Under the pieces are notes generated by a model. It saw nothing but the letters and a program-made list of their open reading frames with translations. It made no database searches and was not told the DNA's origin. Below, in pieces: positions 13,540-27,300 of a stretch of 64,000 nt of DNA (position 1 is the stretch's first letter; every line of letters starts with the position of its first letter). Source of the DNA: Paralichthys olivaceus (Eukaryota > Chordata > Actinopteri > Pleuronectiformes > Paralichthyidae); NCBI RefSeq assembly GCF_024713975.1, contig NC_091095.1, forward strand, positions 4,066,001 through 4,130,000, given 5' to 3'. Both the position numbers and the translations under genes were made by a program.

Positions 13540-13842
13540 TGTAGCCGCGGACTGTCGCTCCCTGTCCGGGTTGTTCAGCAGCGGCGGCGCCTTCTCAGCG
13601 TCCCCCCCTCCATGGAGAGCGACTAGATAAGAAAACAACCCCTTCTCCTCGGGTCGAGCCGCCGGTTAGCTCCCGCGTGAGAGCTGACGGGCTCGGTGTG
13701 ACACGGGATGATGTAGCGGAGAAACTCCTCTGGAAGAACTGCGCAGCACATTAGCATGCTAGGCTAACGCGGAGGAGAAACTAGCCGGGGAGCTAACGGC
13801 GGCCAACGTTCACCTGCGGGCTGCCGCCGCCTGACCGACGGG
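13540..13842 (+). promoter_or_regulatory. CpG-rich PHLPP promoter / 5' leader with three tiny uORFs
   Basis: The sequence switches from AT-rich to strongly CpG-rich at about 13540 and stays so into the first coding exon, as expected for a CpG-island promoter. If transcribed, the leader holds three minimal upstream ORFs: 13612-13626 (MESD), 13708-13716 (MM) and 13756-13767 (MLG), all terminating before the main ATG at 13843. The transcription start cannot be placed from sequence alone. Confidence 0.55.
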
Positions 13843-16800
13843 ATGGAAAGTGTGAAGGAAAGCGGCTCTGGAGCGGCTCCGGGCCCGCCAGCACCGCAGG
13901 GGATGGTCGAGTCGACCAGTGACACTGGCTCCGGGAAGCCCAGTGGATTGACGCCGCTATCCGCCGGGAAGAGACCTTCCATCGGGGAGGATGACGGAGG
14001 CGGCGCAGAGGCGAAACTCTTCGGGAAGGGACTCGCGGCCACCTCCCTCCTCCAGATCGCGATCAGGAACGGGATCTATCAGAACCAAGTTGCCAACGCT
14101 ATCGGCGGTGCGGCCAAAACTATGACCATGCCCGCGGTGAAGACAGCCAACATCTACAGCCTGACATCCGCCAACAGCAGCACTTCTGTCAACTCTTTGC
14201 TGAGCCGGAGGCGGCAGCGGCACAAGCGGAACCTGTCGCTGGGCGCTCCGCCGACCAGCAGCGGCTCGGCCGGGGCGCCGTCCGCGGAGGCGCCCGTTCC
14301 CGCTCCCTCCGCCTCGCCGCTGAGCACCCTCAGCCTGGACAGGAGGACGTTTCTCCGGCAGAAGCAGTCCAAGCAGCTCCAGGCCTCGGATAAGACCTGG
14401 GTGAGATCGGACCTCCGGCGGGGCTGCGTTCACGTCCACGACTGGCTCACGCCCTCCTACCCGCGCCCGGTGCTGTGCACGGTGGACACCACGGCTAAAG
14501 AGGTGGCCTGTAAGCTGGAGGGGAGCAAAGCTGGAGCCGTGCTGAAGATTAACTGCAAAACCGCTGCTTTAGTGGATTTAAATGACAACTGCAGGGACAG
14601 TAACGAGAACCTCCGTGACTCGGTGGACGTCAGGAACCTCAGAGCCGATGAGAATGAGCACATGAAACATTATTTTCCTGATTCTAAACTGTCGGAGGAT
14701 AAAACAGCCAGTAACTCTTCCTCTGAGGTGTATCTGGATGATGTCGGGCTGGAACTGAGTCTGAGTGTGGCGGACTGTTACGGGCTCTACTCCGGCTCAG
14801 ACATGGAGGGCAGCACCTGTGAGGACCTCAGCCCGGGGGGCCCCAGGAGCACCGAGCACCGGGACTCCCTCAGCGATGGCCTGGGCCTGGGCACCGACTC
14901 CTCCGTCCTGAGCACAAACTGTGACAGTGCCCCGGAGGGTCCCGACCCCTTCGAGAGCTCCTCGGATGAAGTCGATCTCGCCTCCTCTCCGACCCACTCA
15001 CCCGGGGACTCTGCCACAGACCAGCAGGGAGACCCGGCCTCTGCCGCAGACCCCTCCAACCCAGTGACAAGACCGGATCATGACATTGAAACTGCACCTG
15101 GGGAAAATACAGATCCCCCACAATTAATCAAACCTCCCTCTAAGTGCCCCAGCAGCTCTCAGTCGAGGCCCCTGACCAGCCAAGCATCTGTGCAGCCTGA
15201 CCCGGAGACCCCCGGGGGGAGCAGGGCATGGCCAGAGCCCATCAACACCAGTCCGACCCCGGCCCTCTTTGTGCAGCTGCACGGCGGAGCTGTGCGGCGG
15301 CTGGGGGACGAGGAGAGGCCTCTGCAGATATTAAACCAGTACCTCTCTAATCTGGGGTATGAGGATGCTTGCAGGGTGCAGGAGGAGGGCATGAATCCGG
15401 AAATTGGCTGCCTCATTCGTTTCTACTTTGGTGAGTATTTGCCTTTAAGTCAAAAGTTAAATCATCTTTTATTTTCAGACAGAAAAGAAGACAGGCAGGT
15501 CGCTTCAAGATCTTGGCTCATAAAAGGAACATTTTAAATATAGCTGTCAACGAGCCCCTCATGGCTGCAAGCTGCACCATGTCATTTTCATTGTGCTCTG
15601 CTTGTCTCTGCTCATTCATTGTTCATCCATCCTCAGTGTACCGTGAGTGCTGTCATTGTGTTTGGTCAGTGGGACTGTTAAACCAGTGTATGCAATTGTC
15701 CTGTGGGGACAATACCCAGTGTTTTGTGTGCGGAGCCCTGTAGGGAGACACATCTGGAGGTAACAGGTGTGATCTTTGAACACACCACACACCAGGAGCC
15801 ATAAAGGATTCAGTTTCTCTTGTTGTTGTTATTGATAATGATCCTGTTTTTCTGACAAGCAGCATAAGAGGATGTAGAAACAGCCGGGATCTCTTATGGG
15901 ATTAGCACAACTAGATATTGTTTTTGACCTTGTTTTTACACCCTCAGCAAAGATGGGGGGGGGGGGTACAGAGCCAGGAGCTAATGGCCTGACATCAAAT
16001 TACATATTCTAGGATTATTCTTTTTCTTTTATTCCTCCTTTGTTATTTAGATTTGTTACAACAAGAAACCATTAACCCAGAGAAAGACTTGAGAAGGACT
16101 GCAGCTAGTGATTCATTTCATCCACCCTTCCATTGTCTATACCACAACCCATAGATATTCATTTAAAGATTTATTATGTGACAATTATTCATGAAAATGT
16201 CTTAAATACAAATATATATATATATATATACACAGTTTTATTCAAGCTAACAGGATGTTTCATTTTTGCCTTTTAATTGCGATATTAAGATAATTAAGGG
16301 AACTTCTCAAGTTCCTTTTTCTTTTTCGAGTCTATTAATTGACTTACTGCTGTTCAGCTGAACTCAAGACATAGAACAAACACGCTGAAACAAGATTTCA
16401 CAGTAAGCTGGATGAATTCCCCCGCCTTCATCTCACCCCCTTCCACCACACTCAGCTCCCACAGTAACGTGACAGAGGAACAAAGCATGTAGAGTTACGT
16501 CACTGGAAGCAGGAGCTCCTCCAGCTACAGCCGTGAAACAGGCATCGAGGGGCTGGTGTGTGTGACGGGGAGGTGGAAGTGCTACTGACATGATGGGAAG
16601 TGTCACAGAGAAGTGGTGAAATGATATTAAGAAGAAATCTCCAGTTAAATTAGAATGATTGAGCTCAAAATCTCCCCCTGGAAATTTTCAAAAGTTTGAA
16701 AGTGAAGCAAAGTTAAACTCACAGCCCCTGGTTGAGTGATTTATTTCTTTATTCTGACTTTCATTTTGAAAGAGAGGAAGTAAAACTGTCCATTAATTCA

Positions 16801-19800
16801 CAGGAAAGTGTTTTGTCCTGCACTCCTCTGTCCCATCAGCATGCACAGTTTTGTTAATGTTGATGCTCGGAGTCGAGCCAGGGGAGTTGAACTAAGCAAA
16901 AATCCCACAGAGAAAGTATTCTCTGTCTTTTAAACACACACACACACACACACACACAATGACACCATGCTGACAGTGAGAGTAAAGCGACCTTAGTGGA
17001 ACTCAGATTTCACCACCTCAGTGTTACAGATCTCTCTCACAGACACTCGCAGCAGCAGACGCCTCTTCATCCTGGAGCTGCAGCAGCTGGAGGTCACTGC
17101 TTTTACTTTACAAGGTTGAAACCAGAAAAACTGGTATTTTACATGTGTCCAAAGCTTCCTGACGACAGGAAGACTTAATAATGGTCCTAATGGGGCTGCC
17201 ATCACAAGGCAATTTTATTCATATATCACCGACAACAAGAAGACAATTCAATTTGTTAAGATAGAGTTTAAAACAGTAAATTCATAAAGATCTGCTGTAG
17301 TAGAATGAAAAAGAATAAACACAGTGCAGGATATGGATAAAAGGATATTAATGTAATTCAATAATTTCAGTGCCATTCAGAAAACTCTCTATCCCTGGTA
17401 TAAAAGAATCGGAGCAGAGTTTGTTCCAGATATTTGGGATTTCACCTCCAGACACTTTCAGGAATTTGTCAAGGACAAGATGCTCCAAACAGTTTTATCG
17501 TAGCACGAACAGGAAATGTCTACCGGCTGCTCGCTGAGAGACAGGATGTTCCACATTGAGAGAAATGGGCGGAAGGAAGGGGCATGTGTAACACGCTTGG
17601 CCTCGCCCAGGGAAGGGTGGACTTGCACAATACACAGTCCACGTAATTGTTTATTTTAAAGTTGTTTGAAAGAATGAGATTGATCTCATATTGCAAGGTT
17701 ACGTCACATTTATGAAATCAGACACCACATGATGTCACCCATCTTTTCCTAACGGTTAAATATAAACGTTGTATGAAATCAGAAATGGTCACACATGTCG
17801 ACACCATCTATGTGGAGGTTCTTTACTTATGTTTGTTTATGGTTACTGACATCTTCATCCATGTCTTAACGTTCAGTCCTCACTGTTTCTGTTCGTACTC
17901 CATGTTTGTTCAGAGCTCAGAATAGAAACCTTTTCTTGTGGGCAGATCCTTCATCCTGGAAATGCTTAGTTGATTATTTTACAAAACGATGGTTTGTTGT
18001 TGCAGTTTCCAGCTTCTCAAATTTTTGTGCAAATCCTTGCAAAAATGTAATGAGTTTTTTCATGTCCCATCCTTTCACCAAGTTTTGTGGAATTCAGTTT
18101 TTGCTTTATCCTGCTGACAAACAAGAGGACAGGGCTGAAAACAAGACCTGTTTGGCCGAGGAGGTTATGATGTTCTTCATTGAGCAGGTGTAGACAGTGT
18201 TCAGGCGTTTCTTCTTCTTCTTCTTCTTCTTATGTTAATTTAAAAGAGAAAAATAACAAAAACCTTTTTTCATTTAACGAAAAAAATCGAAAATGTTTTT
18301 AGCAGCTGAACTTTGACCAGGTGAGTTATGCGTTAAATTTGATAATGATTTAAATCTGGAACTATATGATCAGAGAATAAACCACTAGACACTGGATCTG
18401 ACTCTGGTGTTCAACAACAGCTTTCTAGACATCTCATCTACTGAGGTCCGATGCTCCGTGCACTCAGAGTGAGTTTGTTTGTCCCGCTGAAACCTTAGTG
18501 ACTTGAGGAGGAGGCAGCAGGAGGATCTAGGTGCTGATGTTATAAGACATTGCATAACAAGCTAATCTGATTTCAGGCCTCACACTGGCTCAGACTCTTC
18601 ATGTGTCACGTTTCTCCCTTGTTCTCCGCTGAACACACAGAACACACAGTTTTATAAGACAACAGTTTTTATGAGCTGGCGTCGAGCACACAGTGCAGGG
18701 TATTCGCCACGAGCTCAATCAGCTCGCTGCATTTCCTTGTGTGTGTCGGTGAACTGTGGCTGCTCTTTGTGCCAGCGATGTAACAAATCACGCCTGAGTG
18801 GCTGCTCACTCTCAGCCCACAGGCCATTAACCAAAATTCCCTTACATAACCACTCTGTTGCTCTCGCTGTCTGACAGAGAGACCCCGTGTGAGCGAGTTC
18901 ATTCACAAAATTCCACACAGCTAAAAATAAATCTGTGCTGTGCAAAGAACCCAACAACACAATAACAGTTAAAATAATCACCACGCTCGAGTTCGACATC
19001 TATCGCATTAACATCGTACGTTTTTCTTCCTGCAGGTAAGCCTCGCAGCGTGGGCGGCTCTGAGCGTGTGCAGCTCTCAGGGGTGTTCAACGTGCGGAAA
19101 GGGAAGCTTGCTCTGCCGGTGAACCGCTGGTCAAGGCGTCAGGTCACTCTGAGTGGAACCTGCCTCATTGTCTCGTCTGTGAAACACGCCCACACTGGCA
19201 AGATGCACATCCTCCCGCTCATCGGAGGAAAGGTACTCGATGAAATGTTTTTGTGTCTTTAACGTGAAGCTGTTTGTCGTTTATCCTTAATGGAGACATA
19301 TGATGTTTTTTCAGTGTTTCTTCCCTCTATTGTTTGAGTTTTGTGAATGTAAAAGTTTTGAAGAGTTAAAAAGCACAAAGTCTGAGAAAACACTGAAGCT
19401 CGGTTTTTGTGGAAGAAATCTCGGAGGTAGATGACACGGGTGTGAATACGTGGTTAATACTTCTAAATATGCTTAATGCTACGGTCTCTGTTTCTGCTGT
19501 CTGCATTAGCTGCTTCTAACAACCAGTCATTCGCTTCACTCGCTCAAGTTAAAAATACCTGAACCCAAAATAAATGTGTGATACGACGTCAAGTGAAAGC
19601 CAGTCAGCGTTGAGAGTGAAGCTCACTCTGTCATTCGGTTGATTAGACAAACAAAGAGAGTTTAAAGAAAAGATGGAGGAAACTAAAGCATGAGCTGTGC
19701 TGTGCTGCAGGTGGAGGAGGTGAGGAGACACAGTCACTGTCTGGCTTTCAGCTCAGCTGGTCCTCAGAGTCAGACGTACTACATCAGCTACGACTCCTAC

Positions 19801-21488
19801 ACGGAGCATCTCCGCTGGCACAGGGCGGCCTCAAAGGTACGTCATCTCTTGTACTATCTGTGTCCTTGTGTGCTGCTCCAGTCTTGACATTTATATTGAC
19901 ACAACTTCAGGGTTAATGTGTCATGATGATAACGTCAGTGTTTTACGCCCCTGCCTCTTTTGAACTCATCGTGGCAACCTGCTCACCCTTTGCTGTGTCA
20001 GATTGCGTCGCAGAGGGTGAACTCAGTCGACCTCTCGTGCTGCAGCCTGGAGGAGCTGCCTGCTCAGCTGTTTTACAGCCAGGACCTCACCCACCTCAAT
20101 CTCAAAAACAACTTCATGTCCCCTCACAAAGGTGTTCCAGCACTCACCAGGTGAGTTTGTGTCATCAGCACACACCACACTCTGACACTAAACTACAAAC
20201 CTGTGTGCACAGCAACACGAGGAGCCGGCATCCTCTCTGTTGGATGTGGGAACGTCCCTCGGTGGTTCTCTCCGTGCGGGGGACTAACATATTAAAAGAG
20301 GAAGCAGATAAGATCAAATTGCAGCTGACGTGAGTGTGGGTGTGTCTGTGGTTCTGATGATAAAAAAACAAAAAACAGCTACTGTCACGTTAAGAGATTG
20401 TTTTCATCTTCATATGTCAAATTAGTCGCTGACGACACAGATTTATAAAAAGAAGTTAGTTTCCATCCACAAAGTCAGCGAAATGGAAAATTTAAATCTT
20501 TTGAAAGTGGTGTTTTCTAAAGCGGTTCATTCTTTCTCTGACTGTTAAAATACAAGTGCAAAGTGCGTTACGTGATTGACACAGGATTAAAACATTTCAG
20601 GATTTAGGCAAATAAAATCATGGAATAAAATAATACACAACACACAAACAATGTAAATACAACATTAAAACAATAACAATAACAATAAAATAATGATAAA
20701 AAAAACATTGTAGGTAATGAAATGTTGTAATAGGATTGAGCCTTTTTAAAAAAAGATATGTTTCAAGAAGTGATTTGAAAGTTGTCACTGATTCTGCAGC
20801 TTCTGCCCGAGGATCTGAGGCTCCGCTCATTGTGACGCATCTTGAAGTTTTAGAAACAGATTATGAAACAGACACTAACCGGTTTGTCTGTCCCTCTTCT
20901 GACCAGATGTTGGCTGTGATGCACAGTCTGCAGACAGAGGAGGAGGAAGGGATTTGTCTGTTTTACACATGCATTTTAAAGTTCAGCTCTGTGCGTATGT
21001 CTAAGAATCGCTGGTCTGTTCATTTCGATTCCCACTCGAAATATTACAGATCAGAGAGATAAACTCAGACTATTTACACAATCAGACAAGTGTACGTTTA
21101 ACCTTTTTAAAGCTGACAGCAACCTGTCGAACAGTTTTACACTATATTTTACATATACACAACATAGACGTGGTGGCTGAGATGATTTCAAGATGAGAAA
21201 CATTTTTATTTCTGTAGCTTTTATTTACCTTGATTTTGGCGTCTTTGCTGCCACTTTATGAACAAAATGTTGAAGCCTTTTTTTTGATGGAAGTGACTTA
21301 TTTATAATTATTCGTGTGTACACTTCCATTGTCTCTTCACATACACACTTTTCCTTTGCGGTGTCTTGAGGAATGTGTTTGTGCTGCACTGTCCCCGTGA
21401 CTTTCCCTCGGAAGGACGTGGGTCTGGTTTAGCCTTTCACCCTGACCCTTCTGTGAACTGGATTAGGTTAGGTGTGGAAAGCCAGGAC

Positions 21489-21523
<35 letters not shown>

Positions 21524-24316
21524 GCACACGCTCCCACTCCCATCTGAATCACCCGCTGCATTGTTATGGTGTAAACCTTTTAGCTGTGTAAACATTTAGC
21601 TTTAAATAGTTTGTGTATTGAAGCAGTTGTGCTGCTGTATCCTCAGACCTCGTGCCGGCCTCCTCCCTCGTATATCTCCCTGTTTATGTGACAGATGTTA
21701 TGTAACTACTCACATTCACACCGCTTGTTTTTGTTAGAACCTCAATAAAGAAGAAGACCACTGAGAGGTTAATATTGTCCCTCTTTGTCTTCCTCTCCCT
21801 CTCCCCCTCTCCAACTCTCTCTAGATTTTGTAAACTGAGAAGCCTCAGTCTGTCAAACAACTCTCTGTCCGAGTTTCCTTTGGCCTTGTGTGACATCACC
21901 TCGCTCACTGAGCTCAACTTGTCTGGAAATCGTCTGTCGTCACTGCCTGCAGAAGTTGGGACCATGCACAAGTAAGTGGGCCAGGGGAGAACGACCGCCG
22001 CTGGGCTGCGGTTGTTAAAAATGATGATGAGGATAATTTGGCAGGTATTTTCTCCAGAGCAGACTGTGTCCTCCGTGACCTGTACTTTGCTGACAGAGAC
22101 GTCAGGCAGGGACTTGTTGTCGTTCCATCAGAGCAGATTAATCCGTCTCTATATTGGATGAACAACTGGCTGTGATCCAGACTTTTGTCCTGATGCTGCA
22201 GAAGTTCTGTCCAGGTGACTTGAGTCGTGCCCACGCTGTCCCCGGGCGATCCGGGGTCAGATGCTCAGTTAATGTCCCGATCGGCATGTTGCGTTTAGGT
22301 TGGTCTTATCACACTAATGTATGTTCAGGTGTTCTAATAAGTTTGGTCTTAATTAGTTCTTTTAGATATAAATGTGCTGAGGTGTCACAGTTGACAGCTG
22401 AGACTGGTTGAAAATGTTTTTCAGCTGAACCTTGATACTTTGGCTCCACTGCACCATCACTGCTGCGCCTCATTTTTCTCCAACGGAGCGAAGTGGAGAC
22501 GCATCGTCCATCTTTGTATGAAGCCTGTGGTGTTTACAGGAGCCAATAACACGTAGTCTGTCACAGTCCGTGTGCTCCAGCTGTACATACCTGCGTCCAG
22601 CTGCTTGCCATGATTAATCGTTGTTATTTATTAAACTGATGAACGCTGACGACAGTTAATGAAGGTTGAGTGAGGTGTAAATTATGAGTTCTGTTTAAAT
22701 CAGTTTTTTATCTCAGACCTGTTGTAAGAGCAGAGACACGTCTTCATCATAACTACAGTGTCTCACCATGAAGATAAATTTGTCCTCATAATTATCATGT
22801 TGGAGTTACTTCTTGTCAGCTCTCTTCAGAATCTCCCTCCTTTCGTCTGTTTGTGTCCAGTCTGCAGACGCTCCTCCTGGACAGTAACTTCCTGAGCTCT
22901 CTGCCTATGGAGCTGGGCTCTCTGGAGGGCCTGACCTACCTCGGCTTATCCTTCAACTGCTTCATCTGTGTCCCCGCCGTCCTGGAGAATCTCAGAGGCA
23001 TGGAGAGACTCTGCCTGGCAGGGAACCAGCTCTCTGTCCTGGATATGGGTGGACTGCAGTGGCTGCCCGCTCACCACATAGATCTGAGGTAAGAGAATCC
23101 TCACTCTGACGTTTTTAGAAGTAATACTGGAAAAAAGCTCAGCTGAAATTTAACACTTCCCTAGATGCTGCAGGAAAAATGTGTTTAAGATTTCAAAGTC
23201 GCTGTCTGACTTGGTCTCTCATTCCTGTGGAATTGAAACGTTTTAAAGCACTGGAAAAAGGCTTAACATGATTTTTAACCCTTTTCCGCTTAGATTCATT
23301 TTTGCAGCCAAAACAACGAGACTGAAATGAATGAGTCTTGGTTTTTCTATCCTTTTTCATTTTGTTCATTATTTCTCTTGCACAGATTAAACCAGCTTCA
23401 AAAGGTGACAGTGGGAGACTCAGAGCATCTAGTCCACATTGTCCAGCTGGACCTGAGGGACACTGGTCTACAGGAGCTGGATGTCAGCGCCCTCTGCAGG
23501 CTGGAGCTCCTCCGCTGCGACAGAAACACTCTGTCTCTCCTCAGAGTCAGTGGCCACGCCCTCAAGAGCCTGCACGCTGCACATAACGGTAACTCCAACA
23601 CAGATAACGTCTGACACTGAACACACAATCACACAATCACACTGTAAAGAGTTCTGCATGTTGTGTTTGCAGAGCTGAAGCAGCTGGAGGTTGAACCTGT
23701 GCCAGAGAATCTGACAGTTCTGGATTTGTCCTGGTATGAAGACGACTCACTGCGAGCACTTCACTGTCCTGTTTACAGCGCAGGACAGAACAGACTGACT
23801 GTGTTTGTTATCTTTAAGGAACAAGCTGGGGTGTGTTCCTGACTGGGTGTGTGAGAGCAGCAGACTGGAGGTGCTGGACATCAGTCACAACTCTGTAACT
23901 GAGCTGCCCATACGGTGAGCGTCACACACACACACACAGGAAACACACAGTGTGTTTGTTTGGTACTCAGTGAGATTCAAACACATCTGGATGTTGTTTT
24001 GTTCTTTTCTGAACCGAGGATTTAAGGAATAGACGTAAAATTTTACCACCAAGATACAAAATTGTCGTTATATCAAAATGGGACCTCGCTGCTTTTTATT
24101 TATCACACAGAAATTTGATTAAATGTTTTCTTAATGACATCAGCCATTATGTTCAGACTCTGTCAACACAAAGCACTGGAGTTATTGCAACACTGTGTTC
24201 ATGATTTAAGAGTTATTTCAACATGAGGTGGAAAATGAGATCTCTAGAGGGAAGGGTGTTTTGTGTACTGTGTCCTCATCAGGGTAAAATAGAGCTGCTC
24301 CCACTGACAGATTTAC

Positions 24317-24356
<40 letters not shown>

Positions 24357-27300
24357 CACACACTAAGCTGGCTGTACTGTTTGTGTTGTAGGCTGCTGTC
24401 CAGTGGGAGCTTGAGGAAGCTGCTGTCGGGCTGGAACCAAGTGTGCCGACTGGCCGAGAGGCTGGAGAGATCACAGCTCGAAGTCCTCGACCTCCAGCAC
24501 AACTATTTGACCGAACTCCCACACAACCTGTTCATGAAAGCACAGAGGTGAACACAACAACACAGCATCCTTTCTTTTCCTTTCCCTGTTTGTTCTTTCA
24601 ATGTGTTTTTTTTATGGTCCGGTAACATTTTCAAGTCCTAACTTCGTGTTCTCTGTTGGGATTTCTTTGCAGCTTGCTATACCTAAATGTGTCAGCCAAT
24701 AAGCTGGAGAACCTGCCTGCAGCCAGCCTATCAGAGGACAGCTACAGCAGCCTCGAGGAGCTCTATGTGACCAATAACAGCCTGACAGACAAGTGTGTCC
24801 CTCTCCTGACGGGACACTGCCACCTCAGGGTGCTTCACCTCGCCTACAACCAGCTGCAGACCTTCACTGCCAGGTACAAAACAGCACTGAACATGTATGA
24901 GAACCATTTGACAAAGAAATGTTCTAGAGATCTATAAATGATGCATTTATACACCTTGAATCAACAAATATAAATACAAACAGATGCAGATAAACACGAC
25001 CACAGATATGTATTTTAAAGACTCATATTTTTATCAGCTAATGATCACCTCCACCTCCTGCAGTAAACTGGCACGACTGGAGCAGCTGGAGGAGCTTGAC
25101 CTGAGCGGCAACAGACTGAGGACCGTGCCCACCACCATCCTCAGCTGTCAGCGCCTGCACACGCTCTCAGCCCACTCCAACTGCATCAACGCCTTCCCCG
25201 AGGTCCTGCAGCTGCCGGAGATCAAGGTTAGTTGGATACGAGCAGGTACTGGAGGCTGCTCACTGATATTTTTACCTGCCTGTTTTTACACCTCCACAAA
25301 CTCCTGTATCAACTGCGCATCAGCAACCTCATTCTAGTCTAATGACACAAACCAGGCTCCTTCTTTCTCTCTATCTGTCTTTTCTCTCCACCTCTGTGGT
25401 TCTTCATGGGATTGGGCCAGATCAGGAAATCCTTTGTAATCTCTCGGTAACTCCCTAATCTCTGTGTGAGTGTGGAAATAAGGGTGGAGAGAATAATGGG
25501 TCCAATATCGATGTACAAATCTTTTTTGATTCTTCTGAAACTCCCTTTGTTGCCTGCATGTTTTCTTTGTATGAAGAAATCTCAAGTAAAGGATACGCAA
25601 CAATAAGTGTTGCATGTATATAATAAACAGATTTTGGTCCCTGCAGAGGTTTGTACACTTGAGCTGTCACTTTTTATTTGAAATTCAAACTGACCTGTTT
25701 GAGTTCAGAATATTCAGTCTAGGTTTTATTTAATGCATCTGTGCCTCCCCTACACATCAGTGTCCAAGTGTAATATAACAAATGTCATGAGATATTAATT
25801 ATAATCGCATTAGATCTTGATGTTTTTAACTGGGTAAGAAATTCAGCATCAACTCAGGTCCTTGTTTCTTGAATTACACCCTGAGGAATCATGAGGCCCC
25901 TTCAGATTCTCCCCTGACTCTCGCTCTGTGTTTTTCCTCCTCAGTGTGTGGATCTGAGCTGCAACGAGCTGACTGAGGTGACTCTGCCAGAGACGCTCCC
26001 TCCGAAGCTTCAGGAGCTGGACTTAACGGGAAACCCTCGCCTTAACTTGGACCACAAAAGCCTGGAGCTCCTCAAGTAAGGACTTCAGACATAAACACAG
26101 TGCAGCGTTTAAAAATACAAAACCAACAGAGCGATCGTTTTCATTTGTCCTCTTCTCTCCGCAGTAATATCCGATGTTTCAGAGTCGATCCGTCTCCCTC
26201 AGCGACGTGTGTGAGCGAGAGCCACAGGGCCCCTGCAGTCTGGAGCCACGGCTACACTGAGGCCTCCGGAATCAAAAACAAGTCAGTTTGTTTCTATCCA
26301 ACCACTCCTCCGTCAGTACTGTCTTATCTCTCAGATTATCAATCGTAACAACTTCAGTCACTCAACGTGCCAAACGCAAACTGATGCATAATTACAGAGA
26401 GATGCTTCACTGCATCTCTTTCAAAGATTTGGAACCAAAAATTCATTCTCAATCGTATTTTTTTTGTTCTTGCTTTTAATTAACTTGAGCCCTGTCTTTT
26501 TTCTTTTCTGTTATAAGTCTTTATTGTTTGAATTTTGTTCTTTATTTAAGCTTCTGCTCTGTCTTGACAATTTTTTTCATGTAAAGCACCCTGAGCTCTG
26601 AAAGTTTATTGTTACTGAATTTGTCTGTGGAAAATGTGGAGCTTGTATGAAGAGAAATCCAAACGTTGGAGGGAACTGTAATTTTCAGGATGTGACAGTT
26701 TTAAAACAGTGTCAGATATATAAATTAGGAGTTGGACTCAAGACGGCACAATAAGTCAAAGGGTTGTGTTTCGCTTGGATAAGATGTGACGAGGTTAGAG
26801 CTGTTTCTCAGTATTATTTGTGGGAGATTTCTCCACGTTAACATGTGGATCCTCATGTTTGCTGCTCTCAGGCTGTGTGTCGCTGCTCTGGCTCTGGACG
26901 GTTTCTGTGGGATCCGTGAGGCTCTGTATGGAGTTTTTGACGGAGACAGGAACGTTGAGGTGCCTTACCTGCTGCAGTGCACTATGGGAGACGTTCTGGC
27001 AGAGGAGCTTCACAGGAGCCAGAGGCAGGACGATTACATGACCAACACTTTCCTCACCATGCAAAGGTGAATATGTGTAAGAGTGAATAATTCAAACACA
27101 CAAACACCTGAATGTTTCCACAGCGATGAAACTGTCGTGTCTGTGTGTCACTCCGCTGCAGGAAGCTGGGCACAGCAGGTCAGAGGATGGGCGGCTCTGC
27201 GGCGTTATGCCACATCAGACACGACCCGGTGGCTCCCGGCGAGCACGGCGGCTGCTTCACTCTGAAGGCCGCTAACGTGGGCAGGTGTCAGGCCGTTTTG

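Larger units (their letters stand above)
8643..13540. other. Interval between divergent tensin and PHLPP genes; no coding exon found
   Basis: The tensin start exon has a splice-acceptor-like tail (tctttacag) just upstream of its ATG, so at least one non-coding 5' exon should lie in this interval; I could not place it. The interval is AT-rich with degenerate dispersed repeats, including a MITE-like fragment near 9955-10252 and acttttact-type repeat sequence around 13300-13430. The open frames here show no family resemblance. Confidence 0.55.
20002..26281 (+). other. PHLPP exons 4-14: leucine-rich repeat array and entry to PP2C
   Basis: Eleven exons encode repeats of the LxxLxLxxNxL type, for example [30 protein letters not shown] and [15 protein letters not shown]. 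Nearly every junction interrupts a codon after two bases, giving AG/N or AA/N split codons. This repeated phase is expected for LRR exons that grew by tandem duplication. Confidence 0.9.

Noticed and set aside
13957-15416. Minus-strand open frames opposite PHLPP exon 1
   Set aside because: They are antisense shadows of GC-rich coding sequence.
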